This document shows, one piece after another, positions 43,702 to 51,023 of a DNA stretch of 64,000 bases. How positions within the stretch are numbered: position 1 is the first letter of the stretch; every line of letters starts with the position of its first letter. Location of the stretch: assembly GCA_964434165.1 (NCBI GenBank), contig CAYSUS010000005.1, positions 62,001 through 126,000 on the forward strand. The letters are read 5' to 3'. The notes under the pieces were generated by a model. The model did not search any database and was not told the origin of the DNA. It saw only the letters and a list, made by a program, of their open reading frames with translations. The DNA is from CAYSUS01 sp964434165. Lineage in GTDB: Bacteria; Planctomycetota; Planctomycetia; Pirellulales; Thermoguttaceae. A program made the position numbers and the translations under genes.

Positions 43702-46700
43702 TCACTCGCCCCGCAGCGATTCCAACAGCGGCGCCCGGAGCGTGGCTCGCACCGCCGCCAGACCCGCCAGCAGGCCCACGGCCAGGACCAGACCGAGCGT
43801 GCCCGCCAGAGGCCACCACGGGATGATCGCCCGGCCGCCGAACAGGTGCGGCAGCACGGCCACCAGGGCGGCCGCCGCGCCGCAGCCCAGCCCGGCCACC
43901 AGCAGCGTGGCGTTCTCCAGCGTCACCAGGGCGGCGAGCATGGCCCGGCGAAAGCCGGCCGCGCGGAGCAGGGCCAGCTCGCGGCGGCGCTCCAAGACGT
44001 TGCGCAACTGCACGGCGGCCAGGCCGAACGTGCCCAGCAGCAACCCCAGTCCGCCCACGGTCTGGAACGTGGAAAGGTAGGTGTTCTGCACGGCCATGAA
44101 CGCGGCCAGTCGCTGGCCGGTGGGTTCGACCGCGAGGCCGTAATCGCCCAGCACGCGCCGCAGGGTCTTGGCCACTTCGCCGGCCAGCTCCGGGTCGCAC
44201 TCGATGAGGAAGAAGCGGTGGCCGCTCACCTCGGGGAAGTGCTCCTCGAAGGCGCCCTCGGCCATGAGCAGGTCGCCGTGCAGGATGCAGACGGTTAGCA
44301 GGCCCACGATCTTCAGACGCAAGGGGCGGCCCTGGCCGTCGCGGATATCAAGCATCTCGCCCAGCCCCTTGTGGAGCGAATACTGGGCCATGTCCGACTC
44401 CAGGACGACCGGCACCAGCGTCCGGCCCTCCGCGTCGCGGCCCCAGTCCTTCTGGAGCAGAACCCAGGGATTCTCCCGCTCCTCGGGCGTCTGGGCCAGC
44501 GAGCTCGCCCAGCGGAAGCCGTCGCGGCGGATCATCGCCTCGGGGATCGCCAGCACGCGGGGCTGGCGGGGCTGGTAGAGGTTCAGGCAGCTCGCGTCGT
44601 CGCCCGGCTTGACGCGCAGCGGCGTGACGTCGAAGTCGGCTCGGCTGAGCAGGCGCTCGTCCTCCTCGGTGAAGCCGCCGATGGCGGTGCGGCCGTTGCG
44701 GGTGTCGAGGTCCTGGTAAATCGGCTGCGTGCTCTGGGCGACCAGGGCGAAGCCGCCGTTGCCGCTGTCGAGATTCGGCTCCAGTCCCCGCGGGTCGAGC
44801 CGGAACGCGCTGATCGCCACGATCACGAATGAGGCTGCGGCCACCAGGCCGATGGTCAGCGTGCTGCGGGCCGGGTTGCGCGCGGCGTTGCGCAGGGCGA
44901 GCCGGGCGAGGTTGCCGCGCCCGACGGCCACGGCCGGCCCGGTCCTGCCCGCGCGGAGGCGCCCGCCGACCAACGTGATCGCCGCGGCCAGCACCAGCGC
45001 CCCGGCGCCGAAGAACGCCCCGGCCTGGGCCATGTCGCGAAGCTGCATCGCCAACGCCCCGAGGCCGATCGCCCCTGCCAGGCACGCCGCAGCCAGCCAC
45101 GTGTCCCAGCCGATTCCGCGTCGGGCGGGGGCAACCGCGGAACCCTCGTCGCCCACCTCGCCGGCAAGAAGCTTGCGCGGCGAGGCCCGGCCCGATCGCC
45201 ACACCGCCCAGGCCGTGGCCGCCAGGGCGGCCACCAGGCCGCTGGCGTAGCCCCAGGCCAGGCTCGACCACTGCCAATGCAGCTCCAGAAACGGCGTGAC
45301 CACCGCGGCCAGCCACAGCGTGCGCAGGCCCGCGATCATCAGCCACGCGTAGCCGATCCCTCCGGCCACGCCCAACAGGCTCCCCAGCGCGGCCACGACC
45401 AGGCCCTCGGCGATCAGCAGCCAAGAAACGCGCCGACGGCTGAAGCCCACCGCCGCCAGCAGGCCGAGCTGCTCGGCCCGGGCGTCGATGCCCAGCCGGA
45501 ACAGCAGGGCCACGAGCATCACGGCCGAGGCGATCAGAAACATGCTGAAGCCAAGGAACAGCAGGTTGAAGGACGTGGTGCCCTTCGAGGCCTCCAGCCC
45601 TTGGCGCTTGACCGGCTGGAACACCAGCCCCAGCGCCTCGGGGTCGATCTCCAGTTGCGATGCGATCGCCTCGGCGGAGAGCGGCTCGGCGCCCTCGTCT
45701 TCCGGCGGCAGCACGCGAATCGAGGTGGTCCGGCCAAAACGGCTTGCCCAAAGCTCTCGCCCCACGGCCAGCGACACGCAGGCCTTGGGCGTGCCGCGAT
45801 AGTCCTCCCAGTACGTCTCGTCCTTGTCGCGGATCCGCTCGGCGTCGAACGGGAAGGGCGGGTCCCAGTCGCCCATCTCCAGCTTGTCGGTCACGCCGGG
45901 GACCTCGGGCATGAGCGTCGGGTCGGCGGCCTGGCTGTCCATGGGCACCACGGCCGCCAGGCGGAACTCCTCGGTCCGCTCCTCCACGCGGCTCTCCATG
46001 GTCTCGGGCAGGAAGTAGGTCAGGCGGATCGTGTCGCCCGGCTTGGCCCCCAGGTCGTCGGCCGCCCAGCGGTTGAGCATCATCGCCGGAGCATCGCCAT
46101 CGCCTGCCACGGGCTGCTTGGCGCGTGCCACGGGCTGCTTGTCAGCCCGTGCTGGCTCATCTTCTCGTGCTGCTTCGTCCGTGGTCGGCTCCCCCTCGGC
46201 CTCCCCGAAAGCCAGCTTGCCCTCCTCCGTCAGGTCGATCCCCGTGACCGTGGAGTAGGGGATCGTCGTCTCACCGCAGGCGATTGTGTTGGCCAGGTAG
46301 GTCAATGCGGGCGCCAGCCGGTAGCTGCGGAGGCTCTTCTCGATCGCCTCCTCCAGGGGCCGTTCGAGCAGCAGCCGGTCCGAGCTGATCGTCAGTCCGC
46401 CGCGGGGAGACGGCCTGACCTGCACGCCGAGGTCCACAGCCGACGGCTGGAAGGCCCGGGCCAGGGCATCGTCGGCCTCCGGCGGCGGGGCCTCTTCGAC
46501 GGACTGCCCGGCCACGAGGATCGCGTTGGCTTGGCTCGGCCGGTCGAGCCGGTCGGCCAGCCAGTCTAGCTCGACCATGGCGTTACGGGGCACGTGCTGG
46601 CTGGGCCTGAGGCTGAATCGCGCAAGGCCCTCCATGCGGACCACGGCCGCGACCTTGATCCGCAGCGAGAGGACCGTATCGCGCTTGCGGCCCAGGGCGC

Positions 46701-47274
46701 TATCGGCGGGGATCAGCGAGGGCCGCGGCAGGCGCAGCAGCACGGCGTCGCCGGCCGTGACTTCCAACTGCCTGGCCACCTCCGCGTTGAGCACGATTTC
46801 GCGCCGCTTCGGCACCGGGACGTAGCGGGTCTTCGTGACTTCAACCGCCTCGGGCAGCGCCCCCCCGCGGCGATCCTTCCCCACTTCGCGCATGCCCGAC
46901 TGCATCTCCCACAGGCGGCGGTCGCAGCCGATCACCTGGACCTGGTTCGCCCGGCCGGGATTGTCCGGATCGGCGTTTTCCAGGCTGGCCTTGAGGAGGA
47001 TGGCCGGGGCGGCCTTTGTGAAATGCTGCTGGAATTTGGGATTGGCAGCCAGGTCGTCGGCCAGCGAGGCGGGGAAGAAGCGGTCGCCCAGGAGCACCTC
47101 GTCGATCCGCCCCAGGCGCTTGAGCGTCAGGTCGCGGAGGCTCCCGCGCATCGAGTCGCCCACCACCAGCGCGCCGGCGAGCACGGCCGTGCCCGCCGCC
47201 ACCCCCAGCGCCACCGCCAGGTGCGTGCGGCGGTAATAGACCAGCGAGCGGAGGATCAGGCGGAGGGGGGACAC
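43702..47274 (-). CDS. FtsX-family ABC transporter permease (LolC/MacB-like), double domain
   Basis: 1190 residues. The GTG at 47274 is taken as start because it gives the typical LILRSLVYYRRTHLAVALG opening with the first membrane span. There follow a large periplasmic domain (to ~570), FtsX-type spans (LLFLGFSMFLIASAVMLVAL, AEQLGLLAAVGFSRRRVSWLLIAEG), a second spaced set (TLTIGLVAAASFVIVAIS) and a second FtsX core (GGLGLLLGTFGLAAVQLRNV, RELALLRAAGFRRAML). The doubled architecture is that of permeases moving lipoproteins or other substrates out of the inner membrane. Its ATPase is encoded 51 bases upstream on the same strand. A repeat-derived segment lies in frame near residues 373-390 (PVARAKQPVAGDG). 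Confidence 0.88.
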   Translation of the reverse strand: MSPLRLILRSLVYYRRTHLAVALGVAAGTAVLAGALVVGDSMRGSLRDLTLKRLGRIDEVLLGDRFFPASLADDLAANPKFQQHFTKAAPAILLKASLENADPDNPGRANQVQVIGCDRRLWEMQSGMREVGKDRRGGALPEAVEVTKTRYVPVPKRREIVLNAEVARQLEVTAGDAVLLRLPRPSLIPADSALGRKRDTVLSLRIKVAAVVRMEGLARFSLRPSQHVPRNAMVELDWLADRLDRPSQANAILVAGQSVEEAPPPEADDALARAFQPSAVDLGVQVRPSPRGGLTISSDRLLLERPLEEAIEKSLRSYRLAPALTYLANTIACGETTIPYSTVTGIDLTEEGKLAFGEAEGEPTTDEAAREDEPARADKQPVARAKQPVAGDGDAPAMMLNRWAADDLGAKPGDTIRLTYFLPETMESRVEERTEEFRLAAVVPMDSQAADPTLMPEVPGVTDKLEMGDWDPPFPFDAERIRDKDETYWEDYRGTPKACVSLAVGRELWASRFGRTTSIRVLPPEDEGAEPLSAEAIASQLEIDPEALGLVFQPVKRQGLEASKGTTSFNLLFLGFSMFLIASAVMLVALLFRLGIDARAEQLGLLAAVGFSRRRVSWLLIAEGLVVAALGSLLGVAGGIGYAWLMIAGLRTLWLAAVVTPFLELHWQWSSLAWGYASGLVAALAATAWAVWRSGRASPRKLLAGEVGDEGSAVAPARRGIGWDTWLAAACLAGAIGLGALAMQLRDMAQAGAFFGAGALVLAAAITLVGGRLRAGRTGPAVAVGRGNLARLALRNAARNPARSTLTIGLVAAASFVIVAISAFRLDPRGLEPNLDSGNGGFALVAQSTQPIYQDLDTRNGRTAIGGFTEEDERLLSRADFDVTPLRVKPGDDASCLNLYQPRQPRVLAIPEAMIRRDGFRWASSLAQTPEERENPWVLLQKDWGRDAEGRTLVPVVLESDMAQYSLHKGLGEMLDIRDGQGRPLRLKIVGLLTVCILHGDLLMAEGAFEEHFPEVSGHRFFLIECDPELAGEVAKTLRRVLGDYGLAVEPTGQRLAAFMAVQNTYLSTFQTVGGLGLLLGTFGLAAVQLRNVLERRRELALLRAAGFRRAMLAALVTLENATLLVAGLGCGAAAALVAVLPHLFGGRAIIPWWPLAGTLGLVLAVGLLAGLAAVRATLRAPLLESLRGE
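46105..46155. repeat. In-frame repeat, family D copy 2, in permease gene
   Basis: TGCCACGGGCTGCTTG occurs at 46105-46120 and again at 46126-46141. The second copy continues into an inverted repeat (CACGGGCTG 46129-46137, CAGCCCGTG 46143-46151). It encodes part of the low-complexity ARADKQPVARAKQPVAGDG segment of the permease. Confidence 0.65.
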
Positions 47275-47280
47275 GGGATG

Positions 47281-47330
47281 AATGAATGACGAATGATGAA
47301 TGACGAAGGGTAAATTTACCCTTCGTCATT
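47281..47330. repeat. 32 bp perfect palindrome with GAATGACGAA direct repeats, family E
   Basis: AATGACGAAGGGTAAA followed by its exact reverse complement TTTACCCTTCGTCATT (47299-47330), preceded by GAATGAATGACGAATGATG-type direct repeats from 47280. It fills the gap between the ATPase and permease genes of one operon; the ATPase stop codon (47326-47328) lies inside it. Confidence 0.85.
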
Positions 47331-48012
47331 CTTCACTCATCGTTCCTTTCAGCTTTCCTTCATCGAGCTCGAGTTGGCGGTTCATGCGTCGGGCGAGGCG
47401 CTCGCTATGGGTGACCACGATGAGCATCATCTGCTCCTGCTGCTGGAGGTCGAGCAACAGGTCGGCGATCCTCTCGGCCGTGGTGCGATCGAGGTTGCCG
47501 GTCGGCTCGTCGGCCAACAGCAGCGCCGGCTGGTTGATCAGGGCCCGGGCCAGGGCCACGCGCTGCCGCTCCCCGCCCGACAGCTCGCCGGGCCGATGGT
47601 CGAGCCGGCCGCTCAGGGCCACGCGCTTTAGCAGGTGCCGGGCGCGGTCGATCTGCTCGCGCGGCACGGAGCCGCGTGCGATGACCGGCACCAACACGTT
47701 CTCCAGCACCGAGCACTGCGGCAGCAGGTGATGATCCTGGAACACGAAGCCGATGCGGCGGTTGCGGAACGCGGCGAGGGCCGGCTCGTCCAATTCGGAG
47801 GGGTCGTGCCCGTCGAGCGTCACGCGTCCGGACGAGGGAGGCTGGAGCGTGCCGATGATGTTCAGAAGCGTGCTCTTGCCCGACCCGCTGGGCCCCACGA
47901 CGGCCAGGTTCTCACCCTGGGCCAGCGAGAGCGACACGTCGCGGAGCACGACCAGAGGCTCCGCCCGGGTGGGGAACTCCTTGGAGACGTTCTCGACGGT
48001 GAGCGTGCTCAT
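47326..48012 (-). CDS. ABC transporter ATP-binding protein (LolD/MacB type)
   Basis: 228 residues from the ATG at 48012. It has Walker A GPSGSGKST near residue 40, Q-loop VFQDHHLLPQ, signature LSGGERQRVALARAL, Walker B ALLLADEPTGNLD, and switch His in VVTHSERLA. It powers the FtsX-type permease encoded 51 bases downstream. The frame is open upstream to 48645, but STLTVENVSKEF is the conserved start. The -10 box lies only 6 bases before the ATG, so the mRNA may be leaderless. The last residues (MSEE and stop) are encoded by a palindromic repeat, meaning the original C-terminus was probably replaced. Confidence 0.93.
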   Translation of the reverse strand: MSTLTVENVSKEFPTRAEPLVVLRDVSLSLAQGENLAVVGPSGSGKSTLLNIIGTLQPPSSGRVTLDGHDPSELDEPALAAFRNRRIGFVFQDHHLLPQCSVLENVLVPVIARGSVPREQIDRARHLLKRVALSGRLDHRPGELSGGERQRVALARALINQPALLLADEPTGNLDRTTAERIADLLLDLQQQEQMMLIVVTHSERLARRMNRQLELDEGKLKGTMSEE

Positions 48013-48018
48013 GGGGGT

Positions 48019-48048
48019 ATTGTAGCGGGCCGCTCGGGCACATGTCAC
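48019..48048 (-). promoter_or_regulatory. Promoter of LolD-type ATPase gene, possibly leaderless
   Basis: On the minus strand, GTGACA (48048-48043), an 18-base spacer and TACAAT (48024-48019). The expected start of transcription, about 7 bases further, coincides with the A of the ATG at 48012. No ribosome-binding site fits between the box and the ATG. Confidence 0.5.
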
Positions 48049-48059
48049 GCGGGACAGAG

Positions 48060-48670
48060 TCCCGAGGGAATGTGTTTCTGTTTCCACGCTGTTGGGGCGA
48101 ACTGCCGAGGCGGGGCCTTCTGGTTGCAACGCGTTGCATACTCGGTTCACCTCGGCAAGTGCGCCTTCCGCTGCTTCCATGCAGAATGCCGGGCCCAGGG
48201 CAACACGCTTGATGTCCGGGCCGCCTGTCACCGGCTGCCCGTCCGCGAAGCGGGCCCGAGGCCTCGCCCACACGTTCGCCCCCCACTTGACATCCACCGG
48301 GAAATCGATGACAGAAAGGAGGAATCCATACCCCCCAACCCGCCAACCGACAACGCCGGACTTTCTGGTTCGGGTTGAACCAACACACCCTCCACCGGTC
48401 GGGAACCTCTTCGAGCCTCTCAACCTCCCGCGGCAATCTGTGCCTTCCACTTCGATGCAGCCTCGCTCCGGATCATGACTCTCCGAGTAGCTCTTCAACC
48501 CCGCCGTACACGGGCCCGTCCTGCACTTGGCCGACGTCGCGTCCTGGAGCACCTTCCCCACCTGCTGGGCGCTCTCGCGAGCCAAGGCCCCCTGAAATGA
48601 CTCCCTTCGATTCGCGCAGAACTCCCTTGACCGCCTCGCAAGCAACCTCGAGAATCGTGCTCCAACCCAT
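48060..48670 (-). pseudogene. Probable decayed gene of unknown function
   Basis: An ATG at 48670 has a perfect AAGGAG 6 bases upstream and begins GWSTILEVACEAVKGVL, but after ~18 codons the frame loses coding character and ends at 48473. Coding-like stretches continue in other frames: NRRESFQGALARESAQQVGK, then REVERLEEVPDRWRVCWFNP (third frame), then PVDVKWGANVWARPRARFAD and MEAAEGALAEVNRVCNAL. The simplest reading is a ~200-codon gene with several frameshifts. The family is not recognised. Chance open frames in GC-rich DNA are the alternative. The region up to 48828 holds no other gene. Confidence 0.4.
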
Positions 48671-48828
48671 CACAGACTCCTTCCGTGTATGCTGTAACTA
48701 CGTCGAGAAGCAGCCGTTACGGTTGTGCCGGAAGGAGTCCTGTCCTCCGATACCGATTCGTGGCATCAGAAGCGCACTCCTTCCGCAGTCTGGACTCGCC
48801 CAATAACCCCAACACCAGGAGACCCGTC

Positions 48829-49854
48829 ATGCGTACCCACTCGCTGCTGCTTGTCCTCGGACTGGCCGCTCTCCTCTCGCTGCTGTGCGGCCCCGCTCCG
48901 GCTGTTGCCGCCGACATGGTCTTCAAGACTGTGCTGCTCGAGGACGACGACGAGAACCCCGCGGCCGCCGGCAAGAAGGCCGCCGCGCAGCTCAAGAAGG
49001 CCCTCGGCGACGCGCCGCTCAAGGCGGTGATCGTCTCCGAATGCTTCGAGGACCGCGAGAACAAGGAGAAGCTGCTGGAGGGCATCTGCTCCGTGCTGCC
49101 CGGCGAGAAGGTCTTTGGCGCTGCGACCTACGGTTCGTTCAACCACGACGGCTGCACCGACTTCGACTCGGTGTGCCTGTTGGGAATCGCTGGCGAGGGG
49201 CTTGGCGTCTCGACCGCCCTGGTCACCGACCTGGGCACGGCCAAGCTCGTTCCCGAGAAGGACGAGGCCGAGATCGCCAAGCTGCTCCACGCGGCCGGCA
49301 AGAAGCTGGCGGGGGAGATCTCCCGCACCGACGCCGACAAGCTCCTGGTGCTCATCGCCGATGCCCACTCGCCCAAGAACCAGTTCCTCGTCGAGGGCGT
49401 GCAGAAGGTCCTCGGTGGGGCGTTCCCCATCACCGGCGGGTGCGCGAACAAGAACGCCGGCCAGACCTTCGTCTACTACCAGGGAAAGGCCCATGCCGAT
49501 AGCGCGATCGCTCTGATGCTCTCCGGCAGCTTCCGGGTGTCGCTGGCCGGGCGCCAGGCCAACGAGGGCGACAAGGTCATCGCCACGGCGGAAGAGGGCG
49601 CGGCCGAGGCCATGCAGGGCGTCCAGGGCAAGCCGGTCGCCGTGCTGGCCTTCAATTGCGCGGGGCGCCGCAGCAAGCTGAAGACCTACGAGCCCGAGCT
49701 GGCCGCGATGCAGAAGCCGCTAGGCAAGAGCGTGCCGCTGTTCGGCTGCTACTGCGCCGGCGAGATGGGCCCGGTGGACGTGCCCGACAAGAAGCCCGGC
49801 GTCCTCTGCGGCGGCTCGGGCTGGCACGTGATGTTCACGGTGATCAGCAAGTAG
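48829..49854 (+). CDS. Secreted FIST-domain protein
   Basis: 341 residues from the ATG at 48829 (CAGGAGA upstream), with a signal peptide (LLVLGLAALLSLLCGPAPAVAA). The frame extends back to 48685 without family features. It has the FIST N and FIST C layout: AAAQLKKALGDAPLKAVIVSE, EKVFGAATYGSFNHDG, LLVLIADAHSPKNQFLVEGV, GGAFPITGGCANKNAGQTFV, then a C-terminal half with VAVLAFNCAGRRSKL and VPLFGCYCAGEMGPV. FIST domains are thought to bind small ligands, probably amino acids, in sensory proteins. This one stands alone and is exported, so it may be a periplasmic binding or sensor protein. Confidence 0.85.
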   Translation: MRTHSLLLVLGLAALLSLLCGPAPAVAADMVFKTVLLEDDDENPAAAGKKAAAQLKKALGDAPLKAVIVSECFEDRENKEKLLEGICSVLPGEKVFGAATYGSFNHDGCTDFDSVCLLGIAGEGLGVSTALVTDLGTAKLVPEKDEAEIAKLLHAAGKKLAGEISRTDADKLLVLIADAHSPKNQFLVEGVQKVLGGAFPITGGCANKNAGQTFVYYQGKAHADSAIALMLSGSFRVSLAGRQANEGDKVIATAEEGAAEAMQGVQGKPVAVLAFNCAGRRSKLKTYEPELAAMQKPLGKSVPLFGCYCAGEMGPVDVPDKKPGVLCGGSGWHVMFTVISK

Positions 49855-50055
49855 CCGGCGCCGCGGGACGGGAGTACTTCGCCTCCGCCCGCCTGCGTGC
49901 GGATCTGGTCCGCAAGAACGGGTAGCACGCGACCCTGCCATGCTCGCGGTAGGCCGAACCGCCGGTCCGTGCGGTTGGGGGTTCTCGTTCGGACGGAGTG
50001 GCACTCGGTCCCACGATGCGCACCCCGGCGGATTCCCCGAGCCCGAGGAGATGCG

Positions 50056-50868
50056 ATGACCACCCAGGACGTCTTGATCGGATTCGCCCTGACGCTCTTC
50101 GCCGGGCTGTCGACCGGCATCGGCAGCGCGATCGCGCTTCTTGGAAGGCGGACCAACACGCGGTTCCTCTCCCTGGCCCTGGGCTTCTCCGCGGGCGTGA
50201 TGATCTACGTCTCCTTCGTGGAGATCCTGGTCAAGGGGAAGGACGCGCTCGTTGCGGAGCTCGGCGAGGCGCCCGGGGCCTGGGCCGCGGCGGCGGCCTT
50301 CTTCGGCGGGATCCTGCTGATCGCGGTGATCGACCAGCTCGTCCCCAGCGCCGAAAACCCCCACGAGCTGCATCGCGTGGAGGAGATGGAGGAGCCGGCC
50401 GAGGTCGATCACGACCCGCGGCTGCTGCGCATGGGCGTGATGTCGGCCCTGGCCATTGCGATCCACAACTTCCCGGAGGGGATTGCGACGTTCGCCTCCG
50501 CCCTGCAGGACCCGGCCCTGGGATTGACCATCGCCGTGGCGATCGCCATCCACAACGTGCCCGAGGGGATCGCCGTGGCCGTGCCCGTTTACTACGCGAC
50601 GGGCAGTCGGCGCAAGGCCTTCCTCTATTCATTCCTTTCCGGGCTGGCCGAGCCGGTGGGCGCGGTGCTGGCCTACCTGCTGTTGATCCGCTTCTTCGGC
50701 GACGTGCTATTCGGCGTGCTGTTCGCGTCGGTGGCCGGGATCATGGTGTTCATCTCGCTCGACGAGCTACTGCCCGCGGCCCGGGAATACGGGGAGCATC
50801 ACCTGTCGATCTACGGCCTGGTCGCCGGGATGGCGCTGATGGCGGTGAGCTTGTTGTTGTTCCTGTGA
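50056..50868 (+). CDS. zupT: ZIP-family zinc transporter (ZupT-like)
   Basis: 270 residues, eight predicted membrane spans, as in ZupT. Spans IV and V carry the metal-site motifs AIAIHNFPEGIATFASAL and AIAIHNVPEGIAVAVPVY, with the His, Asn and Glu ligands intact. The loop before span IV is acidic with histidines (NPHELHRVEEMEEPAEVDHD). It imports zinc and possibly other divalent metals across the inner membrane. The ATG at 50056 has GAGGAG (50045-50050) upstream. No Zur-type operator was identified in the 201-base leader, which holds two small hairpins (TGCGGA-TCTGG-TCCGCA near 49903) and no gene. Confidence 0.92.
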   Translation: MTTQDVLIGFALTLFAGLSTGIGSAIALLGRRTNTRFLSLALGFSAGVMIYVSFVEILVKGKDALVAELGEAPGAWAAAAAFFGGILLIAVIDQLVPSAENPHELHRVEEMEEPAEVDHDPRLLRMGVMSALAIAIHNFPEGIATFASALQDPALGLTIAVAIAIHNVPEGIAVAVPVYYATGSRRKAFLYSFLSGLAEPVGAVLAYLLLIRFFGDVLFGVLFASVAGIMVFISLDELLPAAREYGEHHLSIYGLVAGMALMAVSLLLFL

Positions 50869-50891
50869 GGGGACTTCGTTGGCCGGTTGCG

Positions 50892-51023
50892 AGCCCCGGA
50901 GGGGCGACGGAGCGCCGGGCCCTGCCTCACCTGTCGCCCCTTCGGGGCTCGCCAACATGCCGTCGCCCGGTCAGGTCCAGGGGCTTACGCCCCTGGCTGT
51001 CGACGTTCGCCCCTCCCGGGGCT
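50892..51023. repeat. Composite GC-rich palindromic repeat, family F
   Basis: Three copies of an AGCCCCGGAGGGGCGAC-like motif: direct at 50892-50908, inverted at 50933-50949 (16 of 17), and inverted at 51006-51023. They surround a perfect hairpin CCAGGGGC-TTAC-GCCCCTGG (50977-50996). It lies at the convergent ends of the zinc transporter and beta-galactosidase genes and supplies the beta-galactosidase stop codon. Confidence 0.75.
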
